Below, in pieces: positions 8,511 to 15,453 of a stretch of 64,000 nucleotides of DNA. A program made the translations under genes and the position numbers. Within the stretch, counting starts at the first letter, position 1; every line of letters begins with the position of its first letter. Source of the stretch: Nocardioides palaemonis. Lineage in GTDB: Bacteria; Actinomycetota; Actinomycetes; Propionibacteriales; Nocardioidaceae. Where the stretch lies: positions 806,001-870,000 of the forward strand of contig NZ_JAGVQR010000004.1 of NCBI RefSeq assembly GCF_018275325.1. The letters run 5' to 3'. A model generated the notes under the pieces. The model saw nothing but the letters and a program-made list of their open reading frames with translations, had not been told where the DNA came from and did not search any database.

Positions 8511-10724
8511 TCAGCCGGCCCGGCGCGCGAGCGCGTGGGGGCGCCGGAGGAACTGCTCGACGAACTCGTCGTAGGCCGCCGGTCGGCCGATGAGGTAGCC
8601 CTGGGCGAGGTCGACGCCCTCCTCGCGGCACGCCTCGAGGATGGCCGGCTCGGAGACGAACTCCGCGACCGTGCGCTTGCCGAGGTCGCGGGCGATGCCG
8701 ACGATCGAGCGCATGATCGTGCGGTCGACCGACGACTCGTGGACGTGGGCCACGAACTCGCCGTCGATCTTCACGTAGTCGAAGAACAGGTGCTTGAGGT
8801 AGTAGAAGGACCCGAAGCCCGCCCCGAAGTCGTCGAGCGCGAACGCGCAGCCGAGGCCGGTCATCCGGGCGGCGAAGTCGCGGGCGAGCGCCACGTCGGC
8901 CACGGCCGCGGTCTCGGTGATCTCGAGGATGAGCGCCGAGGGGTCCACCCCGTGCCGCTCGAGCGAGTCGACGATGGCGCGCTCGATCTCGGGGTTGCCG
9001 ATCGAGTGGCCGGAGAGGTTGACCTCGAGGCGGAACCCGGGGTCGTGCTCCGCGCGGATCCGGGCGAGCAGCGCCAGGCTGCGGTCGACCACCCAGGCAT
9101 CGACCTGGGGCATCAGCCCGACCCGCTCGGCGATGTAGACGAACCGCGACGGCGGCACGAGCTCGTCGTCCTCGCGCAGGCGCAGCAGCACCTCGGCCGA
9201 GCGGATCCGGCCGTCCGCGATGTCCATGATCGGCTGGAGGTGCAGCTCGAAGCGGTCGTGCTCCAGCGCCTCGTCGATCCGGCTCTGCCAGTGCAGCCGG
9301 GTCGCCGCACGGGGGCCACGGGTGTCGCCCTCGGAGAGGACCGCCACCTGGTTGCGGCCGGCCTCCTTGGCGTCGTACATGGTCATGTCGGCCAGCGCGA
9401 GGATGTCGGAGGAGTGCTCGGTGGCGGCGCGGAAGGTGACCGCGCCGACGCTCGCGGTGACCCGGCGACCGACGCCGTCGAGCGTCGCGGCGTGCGCGCC
9501 GACGCGCTGGACGACCAGCTCGGCCACCCGGCGGGTCGCGTCCTCGTCGGCGTCGGTGAGCAGGATGGCGAACTCGTCGCCGCCGAGCCGGGCGACCACG
9601 TCGGTGCTGCGGATCGAGCGGCGCAGCAGCCCGGCGATGGTGATCAGCAGCTGGTCGCCGGCGTTGTGGCCCAGCGAGTCGTTGACCTGCTTGAAGTTGT
9701 CGAGGTCGAGCAGCAGCAGGGCGCCGTCCGGCCCGTTGCGCTGGCAGCGGTCGAGGTGGCGCTCGAGCTCGCTCTCGAAGCGGCGCCGGTTGGCCAGGCC
9801 GGTGAGCACGTCGTGGTCGGCGAGGTGCGCCAGCCGGTCGAGGTAGCGCCGGCGCTCGGACATGTCGACGACGTTGACCATCGTGATGTGCCCGAGGTCG
9901 GCGTCGCTGACGACGGTGCTGCTGAGCGAGACGTGGACGTCGTTGCCGCCCGAGTCGCGCAGCCGGCACTCCGCGTCGAGCGACTCGCCGCGGCGCAGCG
10001 ACCCGACCCGGCCGAGGTGGTCCTCGAGGCGGTCCTCCCCCGGGGTCTCGAACGCGCTGAAGCGGTGGCCGACCATCTCGGAGGGGTCGAGGCCCACGAA
10101 CACGGCCATCGAGATGTTGACGCGGATGACCGTGCCGTCCGCGTCGAGCAGCGCGACGCCGTGGGGCGCGTCGTCGAAGAGGCGCTCGACCCGCGCGGTC
10201 GCCGTACGCGCGCGGCGGGCCTGGTGGGCGAGGTCGCCCACGATGCGCTGCACCACGGGGGCGACGAGCAGGGCGACGGCCGCCCACAGCACGCTGCCGC
10301 GCCAGTCGCCGAGCGCCAGCAGGGTCGCGACCGACAGGCCGCCGGCGACCCACAGCTGCCGCGGGGTCCCGGTGAGCGCCAGCCAGAGGATCGGCAGCGC
10401 CAGCAGGATGGTCAGGTCGGAGGAGGGTCCGCCGGACGCGGCGGAGACCAGCCCGGCGTAGGGGACGAGGACGTACGCCGCGCACGGCTCGAGCCACGCG
10501 AGGTCGGGGCGACGGCTGCTCGTCACGAAGACCAGGGCGGAGCAGGCCAGCACCGCGGCGGCCAGGCCGACCGCCCACCACGGGCGGTCGTCGTAGGGCG
10601 GCAGCAGGACCGCCAGCAGGCCCAGCGCGGCGACGGCCCCGAAGGGCAGCGCGAGCGCGGTCGTACCCCTCGCCAGGTCGGAACGACCCAGCCTCTCCCG
10701 GTCCTCAGTCTGCCCACGTCGCAC
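8511..10724 (-). CDS. Membrane GGDEF-EAL protein with PAS domain (c-di-GMP metabolism)
   Basis: A 737-aa inner-membrane protein. The N-terminal ~170 residues hold about six hydrophobic segments, then come a PAS domain (FDDAPHGVALLDADGTVIRVN), a GGDEF domain and an EAL domain. The cyclase motif is intact (RLGGDEFAILL), with an RxxD inhibitory site (RSTD) five residues before it. The phosphodiesterase side shows AEVLLRL, VNLSG, EITET, LDDFGAG, VKIDGEF, AEFVSE and QGYLIGRP, so catalytic residues appear present with EVL in place of EAL. It may be bifunctional. I chose the second of two GTGs at 10724, 6 nt after a TACCCT box. An alternative GTG at 10754 would overlap that promoter. Confidence 0.93.
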   Translation of the reverse strand: MRRGQTEDRERLGRSDLARGTTALALPFGAVAALGLLAVLLPPYDDRPWWAVGLAAAVLACSALVFVTSSRRPDLAWLEPCAAYVLVPYAGLVSAASGGPSSDLTILLALPILWLALTGTPRQLWVAGGLSVATLLALGDWRGSVLWAAVALLVAPVVQRIVGDLAHQARRARTATARVERLFDDAPHGVALLDADGTVIRVNISMAVFVGLDPSEMVGHRFSAFETPGEDRLEDHLGRVGSLRRGESLDAECRLRDSGGNDVHVSLSSTVVSDADLGHITMVNVVDMSERRRYLDRLAHLADHDVLTGLANRRRFESELERHLDRCQRNGPDGALLLLDLDNFKQVNDSLGHNAGDQLLITIAGLLRRSIRSTDVVARLGGDEFAILLTDADEDATRRVAELVVQRVGAHAATLDGVGRRVTASVGAVTFRAATEHSSDILALADMTMYDAKEAGRNQVAVLSEGDTRGPRAATRLHWQSRIDEALEHDRFELHLQPIMDIADGRIRSAEVLLRLREDDELVPPSRFVYIAERVGLMPQVDAWVVDRSLALLARIRAEHDPGFRLEVNLSGHSIGNPEIERAIVDSLERHGVDPSALILEITETAAVADVALARDFAARMTGLGCAFALDDFGAGFGSFYYLKHLFFDYVKIDGEFVAHVHESSVDRTIMRSIVGIARDLGKRTVAEFVSEPAILEACREEGVDLAQGYLIGRPAAYDEFVEQFLRRPHALARRAG

Positions 10725-10730
10725 CACGAA

Positions 10731-10736
10731 AGGGTA
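10731..10736 (-). promoter_or_regulatory. -10 box (TACCCT) of the GGDEF-EAL gene
   Basis: TACCCT on the minus strand lies 6 nt before the GTG at 10724, which suggests a leaderless message. Confidence 0.45.
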
Positions 10737-10764
10737 ACGACGCAGGGGCCTCACGGGGGCGGAA

Positions 10765-12600
10765 TCACTCCTTCTCGAGGTCGGCCGCCACGCGGCGGTG
10801 CGCCTCCCAGATCTCCTCGGGCATCCGCTCGAACTGGGCGAGGTGCTCCTCGCGGAACCCCATCTCCTGCTGCCAGCGCTCGGTGTCGATGGTGAGGATC
10901 CGCTCGAGGTCCTCGGCCGGGACGTCCATGCCGACCAGGTCGAGCTCCTCCTCGGTGGGCAGGATGCCGACCGCCGTGCGGCGGCCCTCCACCTCGCCGT
11001 TGCGCAGCTGGAGCAGCCACAGCAGCGGGCGGAGGTTGTCGCGGTAGCCGGGCCACAGGAAGTGGCCGTCCTCGGCGTCGCGCTGGAACCAGTTCACATG
11101 CGCGAAGATCGGCTGGTCCGTGGCGGCACCCACCACGTCGAGGTAGTGGCGGGCGTAGTCGCCCTCGCCGTAGGCCATGAACGGCCGGTTCGACATCGGG
11201 TCGTAGCGCAGCTGGCCGTCGACGCCCTCCGCGGCGAAGGTGGCCTCGGCGCCGAGGGTGAGCCCGTCGTAGACGCCCTCCGCCAGGTCGGTGATCGCCC
11301 GGATGAGGGGCTCGCGGTCGCGGGTGCGGCCGCCGAAGATGATCGCGTCGATCGGGACGCCGACCGGGTCGTCGTAGTCGGCGGCGACGTTGGGGACGTT
11401 GGCGAGGGTGGTGGTGAACCGGCTGTTGGGGTGGGCCCAGGCGGCGGTGTCGTTGTCCTTGCGGTCGGCGAGCGGCGCGCCCGTCCAGTCGAGCCAGCCC
11501 TTCACGTCGGTCGGGGGCTTGGGGGTCTTGCCCTCCCACCACACCTCGCCCGTGGCCGGGTTGTGCGCGACGTTGGTGAAGATGCACTCGGTGCCCTCGG
11601 CGATCGAGGCGAGCGCGTTGGGGTTGGTCTTCTCGTTGGTGTCCTTCGCGACCCCGAAGACGCCGTACTCCGGGTTCATCCCCATCAGCCGGCCGGTCTT
11701 CTCGTCCACCCACAGCCACGCGATGTCGTCGCCGTAGAAGGACACGTGGTAGCGGTCGCCCAGCGCGTCGGGCGCCGCCATCATCGCCAGGTTGGTCTTG
11801 CCCGAGGCACTCGGGAAGCCGCCGCAGACGTGGTACGTCTTCCCCGTCTCCTTGTCGTGGATGCCGATGAGCATGTACTGCTCGGCGAGGAACTTCTTGC
11901 TGGCCCACCCGTCGTACGCGCCCTGGCGCAGGCCGTGGGCGATCTTGCCGAGCAGGGCGTTGCCGCCGTAGGACGACCCGAAGTGCAGGATCGTCCGCTC
12001 GTCGGCGACGGTGACGAAGTAGCGCTGGTCGTCGGGGGTGCCCTGGCCCAGGTGCTCCAGGTCGCCGGTGACGTGGACCGCGCGCACGAAGGAGTCCGGG
12101 TCCTCGAGCTCGTTGACGAACTGCACGCCGACGCGCGCCATCCGGATCATGTGCAGCACGACGGTGCGGGTGTCGGTCAGCTCGACGCCGGCCGCCCACG
12201 GCGCGAGCGGGTTGCCGGGGGGCGCCATCAGGTAGGGGACGACGTACATCGTCTTGCCCTCCGAGGCGCCGCGCATCCGGTCGTGGAGCATTGGCTTCAT
12301 CTCCGACGCCGGACGCCAGTTGTTGTAGACGCCGCGGTCCAACTCGTCGTTGGTCGCGACGATGGTCCGCTCCTCCGAGCGCGCGGTGTCCTTGTGGTAG
12401 CTGCGGGAGTAGTACCGACCCTCGCCGGCGCGCTGGAGCTCTCCTGCCGCCACCGCCTCCTCGAGCAGCCGGGCATCGTCGGAGGCGTTGACGACCTCGA
12501 CGTGCTCGGCGCCGGTGAGCTCGGCGTACTCCGTGACGAACGCACGGACGCGGGGGTTCGTCAGCCCGGCCTCGTCCAGGACTGCCTCGAGATCTGCCAT
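10765..12600 (-). CDS. Divergent GTP-type phosphoenolpyruvate carboxykinase paralogue
   Basis: A 611-aa protein clearly homologous to pckG at 6450-8285 (YGGNALLGK, FPSxxGKTNLAM, GDDIAW, PNSRF, FGGR, NWF). Several residues conserved in the canonical enzyme differ: the P-loop reads FPSASGKTN, with Ser266 in place of the reactive cysteine; the second lysine of LLGKK is isoleucine; the metal-ligand histidine region LAEHMLI reads LAEQYMLI. The substrate and guanine regions are largely kept. It may be a PEPCK with altered metal use or kinetics, another nucleotide-dependent enzyme of the fold, or a regulatory protein. The ATG at 12600 follows AGAGAGG; the GGDEF-EAL gene is immediately downstream. 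Confidence 0.9.
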   Translation of the reverse strand: MADLEAVLDEAGLTNPRVRAFVTEYAELTGAEHVEVVNASDDARLLEEAVAAGELQRAGEGRYYSRSYHKDTARSEERTIVATNDELDRGVYNNWRPASEMKPMLHDRMRGASEGKTMYVVPYLMAPPGNPLAPWAAGVELTDTRTVVLHMIRMARVGVQFVNELEDPDSFVRAVHVTGDLEHLGQGTPDDQRYFVTVADERTILHFGSSYGGNALLGKIAHGLRQGAYDGWASKKFLAEQYMLIGIHDKETGKTYHVCGGFPSASGKTNLAMMAAPDALGDRYHVSFYGDDIAWLWVDEKTGRLMGMNPEYGVFGVAKDTNEKTNPNALASIAEGTECIFTNVAHNPATGEVWWEGKTPKPPTDVKGWLDWTGAPLADRKDNDTAAWAHPNSRFTTTLANVPNVAADYDDPVGVPIDAIIFGGRTRDREPLIRAITDLAEGVYDGLTLGAEATFAAEGVDGQLRYDPMSNRPFMAYGEGDYARHYLDVVGAATDQPIFAHVNWFQRDAEDGHFLWPGYRDNLRPLLWLLQLRNGEVEGRRTAVGILPTEEELDLVGMDVPAEDLERILTIDTERWQQEMGFREEHLAQFERMPEEIWEAHRRVAADLEKE

Positions 12601-12682
12601 CGCGCTGCCTCTCTTCGGTGGGGTGCTAGGCACCCTAGGCCACGGTCCGGGGGGTCGGACCGACTCGGGGGGTGGGGGTGAT

Positions 12683-12712
12683 TTCGCTCGTCCGGTGCAC
12701 GTCGGCTATCCT
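12683..12712 (+). promoter_or_regulatory. Candidate promoter of tRNA-Arg(ACG)
   Basis: A good -10 (TATCCT, 12707-12712) has a weak -35-like TTCGCT 18 bp upstream. The mature tRNA starts about 33 nt after the expected start point. Confidence 0.4.
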
Positions 12713-12751
12713 CGTCCAGTCCTCGCACGCAACAGCGTCAGCGGCGGACGG

Positions 12752-12824
12752 GCGCCTGTAGCTCAACGGATAGAGCATCTGACTACGGATCAGAAGGTTT
12801 GGGGTTCGAATCCCTACAGGCGCG
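12752..12824 (+). tRNA. tRNA-Arg (anticodon ACG)
   Basis: A 73-nt tRNA. Acceptor GCGCCTG pairs with CAGGCGC, the anticodon arm is TCTGA-CTACGGA-TCAGA, and the T-arm is TGGGG-TTCGAAT-CCCTA. The discriminator is G and CCA is not encoded. Its last 11 bases overlap the stop end of the small minus-strand gene at 12814-13017. Confidence 0.95.
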
Positions 12825-13017
12825 CAGGACGAGCGGCTCCGACCTCCGGTCGGGGCCGTTCCTGCGTCTGGGCCGCCGCGTGGCGTGCTCGCTTGGCCCG
12901 CATGGCTCCGAGCAGGAACACGCACATGCCGACCACCACGAGCGTCGCCAGGACCGCCAGCCCCTCGGCCCACACGAGCGGGGACCAGTCGTGCTGGACG
13001 TACTGGTGGTTCACCAT
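12814..13017 (-). CDS. Small single-pass membrane protein (67 aa)
   Basis: One hydrophobic segment at about residues 16-40 (WAEGLAVLATLVVVGMCVFLLGAM) is followed by a basic cytoplasmic tail (RAKRARHAAAQ). The start is well supported by AGGAGGT directly upstream of the ATG at 13017. The 3' end is unusual: the stop codon lies inside the antisense of tRNA-Arg and the tRNA terminator hairpin falls within its last codons. Function unknown. It diverges from the hemerythrin gene across a 125-bp region. Confidence 0.68.
   Translation of the reverse strand: MVNHQYVQHDWSPLVWAEGLAVLATLVVVGMCVFLLGAMRAKRARHAAAQTQERPRPEVGAARPARL
12834..12858 (+). terminator. Hairpin terminator of tRNA-Arg
   Basis: An 11-pair stem (CGGCTCCGACC against GGTCGGGGCCG, one G-U pair) with a TCC loop begins 10 nt after the tRNA. 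Confidence 0.7.
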
Positions 13018-13130
13018 CGGGACCTCCTGGGGAGTGGTGTTCGTCGATGCCTCCACCCTCGTCCTGACCCGCCGCGTCCGGCAGGACCAAAGGGCCCGGG
13101 CGACCGGGACGGACGTCCCGGGGGTCGGCC

Positions 13131-13136
13131 TAGGCT
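13131..13136 (+). promoter_or_regulatory. -10 box (TAGGCT) of the hemerythrin gene
   Basis: TAGGCT ends 6 nt before the GTG at 13143, and no ribosome binding site is present. A leaderless start is likely. Confidence 0.5.
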
Positions 13137-13142
13137 GGGTCC

Positions 13143-13682
13143 GTGCCACCGATCGACGACGCCTCCCGCCCCCGCGTGGCCGGGTCCGTCGACCTCACGC
13201 CCCGGCAGCGGATGGCCGGGGACCACCTCCGGATGATCCACGACCACTTCCGCGCCCAGCTCGCCGCGCTGGGCCGCGCCGTCGAGTCGCTGCGCGACGG
13301 CACGGGGTCGGCGGGAGCCGTGCGCGCCGAGGTCCACGCCCTCGCCCCCGCCCTGTCCGCGCAGCAGGTCGCCGGCATGTGCGGCCAGGTCTGCCGCTTC
13401 CTGACCATGCACCACACGATCGAGGACCAGAACCTCTTCCCCGCCGTCGCGACGCTGTCGGACTACGCCCCGGTCGCCGCCCGGCTCGCCGAGGAGCACC
13501 TGGTCGTCCACGCCCACCTCGAGCGCGTCGACGACCTCGCGGTCGCGGTCGCCGCGGACCCGTCCCGGGCCGACGAGCTGGTCGAGGCGGTCGCCGACCT
13601 GCGGGCGGACCTGGAGTCGCACTTCGCCTACGAGGAGAGCGAGATGACCGAGCCGCTGGGACTGCTCGGCCTCGGGGTCTGA
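13143..13682 (+). CDS. Hemerythrin (HHE) domain protein
   Basis: A 179-aa soluble four-helix protein with the histidine and carboxylate pattern of HHE cation-binding domains: IHDHF near residue 32, MHHTIEDQNLF near residue 90, EEHLVVHAHLE near residue 118, and HFAYEE near residue 161. Such proteins bind a di-iron centre and are linked to oxygen, nitric oxide or iron sensing and storage. The gene stands alone with its own leaderless-type promoter; the PopR-like regulator follows 74 bp downstream and has its own control region. Confidence 0.88.
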   Translation: MPPIDDASRPRVAGSVDLTPRQRMAGDHLRMIHDHFRAQLAALGRAVESLRDGTGSAGAVRAEVHALAPALSAQQVAGMCGQVCRFLTMHHTIEDQNLFPAVATLSDYAPVAARLAEEHLVVHAHLERVDDLAVAVAADPSRADELVEAVADLRADLESHFAYEESEMTEPLGLLGLGV

Positions 13683-13699
13683 CGTTCTGCCCGTTCTCC

Positions 13700-13718
13700 G
13701 TTCTGCTCTGGGCGGAAC
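13700..13718 (+). promoter_or_regulatory. PopR-type box upstream of the popR-like gene
   Basis: GTTCTGC and GCGGAAC form an inverted repeat with a 5-bp spacer. From memory, the Streptomyces PopR box is TTCTGCC-N3-GGCAGAA; this site reads TTCTGCT-N3-GGCGGAA. An extra GTTCTGC half-site lies at 13684-13690. The same element occurs upstream of clpP1 at 15421-15439, which suggests autoregulation and clpP control by one protein. Confidence 0.65.
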
Positions 13719-13744
13719 CGCTGGGCAGCGCGCCGGGGCGTGGC

Positions 13745-13750
13745 TAGCGT
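13745..13750 (+). promoter_or_regulatory. -10 box (TAGCGT) of the popR-like gene
   Basis: TAGCGT ends 6 nt before the ATG at 13757, giving a leaderless arrangement. The PopR-type box is centred about 38 bp upstream of this -10. Confidence 0.5.
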
Positions 13751-13756
13751 CGGGAC

Positions 13757-14059
13757 ATGGGCCAGATCCTGCCGTTCCCCGACCGCGACGACGCCTCCCC
13801 CGCTGCCGCCGAGCCGGAGCCGCTCTGGCGCGAGCTCGTCGGTCGCGAGCTGCACCGCGAGCGCGTCCGCCGCGGCGAGCGCCTGGTCGACGTCGCCGGA
13901 CGAGCCGGCGTGTCGGTGCAGTACCTCTCCGAGGTCGAGCGCGGGCTCAAGGACCCCTCGTCGGAGATGCTGCAGGCGATCGCCGGCGCGCTCGACCTCG
14001 GCACCCGCGAGCTCGCCACCCGCGCCGCCCGGCCCGAGGCCCTCGCACTGGCCGCCTGA
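13757..14059 (+). CDS. popR: XRE-family regulator of the PopR/ClgR type
   Basis: A 100-aa protein with one XRE helix-turn-helix at about residues 30-82 (RERVRRGERLVDVAGRAGVSVQYLSEVERGLKDPSSEML), the typical ClgR/PopR sequence. These proteins activate clp protease genes in actinobacteria, and PopR activates the accessory clpP3-clpP4 operon in Streptomyces. It faces an accessory clpP pair and shares a box with that promoter. It ends in ALALAA; PopR is itself degraded by ClpP through a C-terminal Ala-Ala, so this tail is probably a degron. ClgR is the alternative name; the promoter box favours PopR. Confidence 0.82.
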   Translation: MGQILPFPDRDDASPAAAEPEPLWRELVGRELHRERVRRGERLVDVAGRAGVSVQYLSEVERGLKDPSSEMLQAIAGALDLGTRELATRAARPEALALAA

Positions 14060-14076
14060 GTCGAGCAGGCCGACCA

Positions 14077-14150
14077 CAGCAGGCAGTTCGGCGCTGGGCT
14101 GTGCCCGCTGAGCGTGGCGACGGCGTACCGAGCCGCGAACTGCCTGCTGA
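14077..14150. repeat. 14-bp perfect inverted repeat with 46-nt spacer between popR and clpP2
   Basis: CAGCAGGCAGTTCG (14077-14090) and CGAACTGCCTGCTG (14137-14150) are exact complements. The spacer contains a small GGGC-TGT-GCCC hairpin. It sits between two convergent genes, so it may be a bidirectional terminator, but the long spacer is unusual and a short non-autonomous element or structured RNA cannot be excluded. Confidence 0.7.
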
Positions 14151-14172
14151 GGTGAGGCACCAGCCCTCGGGG

Positions 14173-14772
14173 TCAGGCCAGCAGCGGCTGGTCGTGGAAG
14201 ACCGTGTCGACGACCCCGTAGTCGACGGCCGCCTCGCCGGGGAGCACGAGGGTGCGGTCGGTGTCCTGGCGGATCTGCTCGGGCGTACGCCCGGTGTGGC
14301 GCGCCAGCACCTCCTCGAGCACCAGCCGCACCCGGGCCACCTCGTCGGCCTCGAGGATGAGGTCGGGCACGGTGCCACGACCCTGGGTCGCGGGCTGGTG
14401 GAGGACGACGCGACCGTGGGGCAGGATCGCCCGCTTCCCCGGCGCGCCACCGGCGAGCAGGACCGCGGCGGTCCAGGTCGCCTGGCCGACGCAGACGGTC
14501 TCCACGTCGGGCCGGACGAACTGCATGGCGTCGTAGATCGCCAGCGACGCCGAGATCGAGCCGCCGGGACTGTTGACGTAGAGGCTGATCGGCACCTCGG
14601 AGCTCTCCGAGGCGAGGTGCAGCAGCTGGGCGATGACCGCGTTGGCGACGCCGTCGTCGATCTCGGTGCCGAGGTAGACGATGCGCTCGGAGAGCAGCCG
14701 GGAGTAGAGGTCGAGGGTCCGCTCGCCGCGCGGCGTCTGCTGCACGACGTAGGGGATCGTGTAGCCGCTCAT
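14173..14772 (-). CDS. Catalytically degenerate ClpP subunit (ClpP paralogue)
   Basis: A 199-aa protein of full ClpP length with the N-terminal axial region (YVVQQTPRGERTLDLYSRLL), the NSPGG loop and the LHQP motif. Two of the three catalytic residues are missing. The nucleophile motif GQAAS reads GQATW, so Trp100 replaces Ser; His125 is kept; the position of the catalytic Asp is Thr174. In the partner encoded upstream, Ser91, His116 and Asp165 have exactly the same spacing, which confirms the alignment. The subunit probably forms mixed rings with the active partner, like ClpR in plastids and cyanobacteria. Its ATG overlaps the partner's stop by 4 bp. Confidence 0.92.
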   Translation of the reverse strand: MSGYTIPYVVQQTPRGERTLDLYSRLLSERIVYLGTEIDDGVANAVIAQLLHLASESSEVPISLYVNSPGGSISASLAIYDAMQFVRPDVETVCVGQATWTAAVLLAGGAPGKRAILPHGRVVLHQPATQGRGTVPDLILEADEVARVRLVLEEVLARHTGRTPEQIRQDTDRTLVLPGEAAVDYGVVDTVFHDQPLLA

Positions 14773-15380
14773 CGCGCACCTGCCAGGCCGACCGCGTGCC
14801 GGCGCCCGGGCGTGACGTCGTCGACGCCGGTGATGAGGTGGTCGACGAAGCCGTAGGCGAGGGCCTGCTCGGCGCTGAACCAGCGGTCGCGGCGGGAGTC
14901 GCGCTCGACGGTGTCGCGGTCCTGCCCGGTGTGCTCGGCGATCAGCCCGAGGACCGTGTCGCGGGTCTGGCGCAGGTCCTCGGCCTGGAGCTCGATGTCG
15001 ACGGCGGTGCCGCCGATCCCGGCCGACCCCTGGTGGAGCAGGACCCGGGCGTGGGGCAGGACGTAACGCTTGCCGGGCGTGCCGGCCGACAGCAGGAACT
15101 GCCCGGCGCTGGCCGCCATGCCCATCGCGACGGTGCTGACGTCGTTGGGGATCAGGCGCATCACGTCGTGGATCGCGAGCATCGCGGAGACGGAGCCGCC
15201 GGGGCTGTTGATCCAGAGGCTGATGTCGGCGCGGGGGTCGTCGGCGGAGAGGAGGAGCAGCTGGTGCATCAGCCGGTTGCCGTTGCGCTCCTGCAGCTCC
15301 TCGCCGAGCACGACGATGCGCTCGTGCATCAGGCGGCGGACGAGCTCGTCCTCGATGCGTTCGGTGGTGTGGGTGCTCAT
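14769..15380 (-). CDS. clpP: ClpP-type ATP-dependent protease subunit, catalytically intact
   Basis: A 203-aa serine protease subunit that forms heptameric rings and degrades proteins delivered by Clp ATPases. The triad is complete: Ser91 in GMAASAGQFL, His116 in RVLLHQG, and Asp165 in RRDRWFSAEQA, plus the NSPGG oxyanion loop. The ATG at 15380 is chosen because eight upstream codons fall inside the promoter palindrome. No clpX or tig gene is adjacent, so this is likely an accessory clpP operon (like Streptomyces clpP3-clpP4), not the housekeeping pair. A PopR-type box lies 41 bp upstream. Confidence 0.93.
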   Translation of the reverse strand: MSTHTTERIEDELVRRLMHERIVVLGEELQERNGNRLMHQLLLLSADDPRADISLWINSPGGSVSAMLAIHDVMRLIPNDVSTVAMGMAASAGQFLLSAGTPGKRYVLPHARVLLHQGSAGIGGTAVDIELQAEDLRQTRDTVLGLIAEHTGQDRDTVERDSRRDRWFSAEQALAYGFVDHLITGVDDVTPGRRHAVGLAGAR

Positions 15381-15388
15381 GCCGTCCA

Positions 15389-15406
15389 GCGTGCGGCGCC
15401 GCACGC
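15389..15406. promoter_or_regulatory. 18-bp perfect palindrome before clpP
   Basis: GCGTGCGGC joined directly to GCCGCACGC, 8 bp upstream of the clpP start and 14 bp from the PopR-type box. It could be a second operator or a 5' RNA hairpin that affects initiation, since no Shine-Dalgarno sequence is evident. Confidence 0.5.
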
Positions 15407-15420
15407 GCGGACCACAGGGT

Positions 15421-15439
15421 GTTCTGCCCGGGGCGGATC
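15421..15439. promoter_or_regulatory. PopR-type box upstream of the clpP operon
   Basis: GTTCTGC and GCGGATC are separated by CCGGG. It matches the site before popR (13700-13718) in 15 of 19 positions, including GTTCTGC and GCGGA. Written as TTCTGCC-N3-GGCGGAT, it agrees well with the Streptomyces PopR box as I recall it. Confidence 0.65.
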
Positions 15440-15453
15440 CGCTCCCGGCGGAC

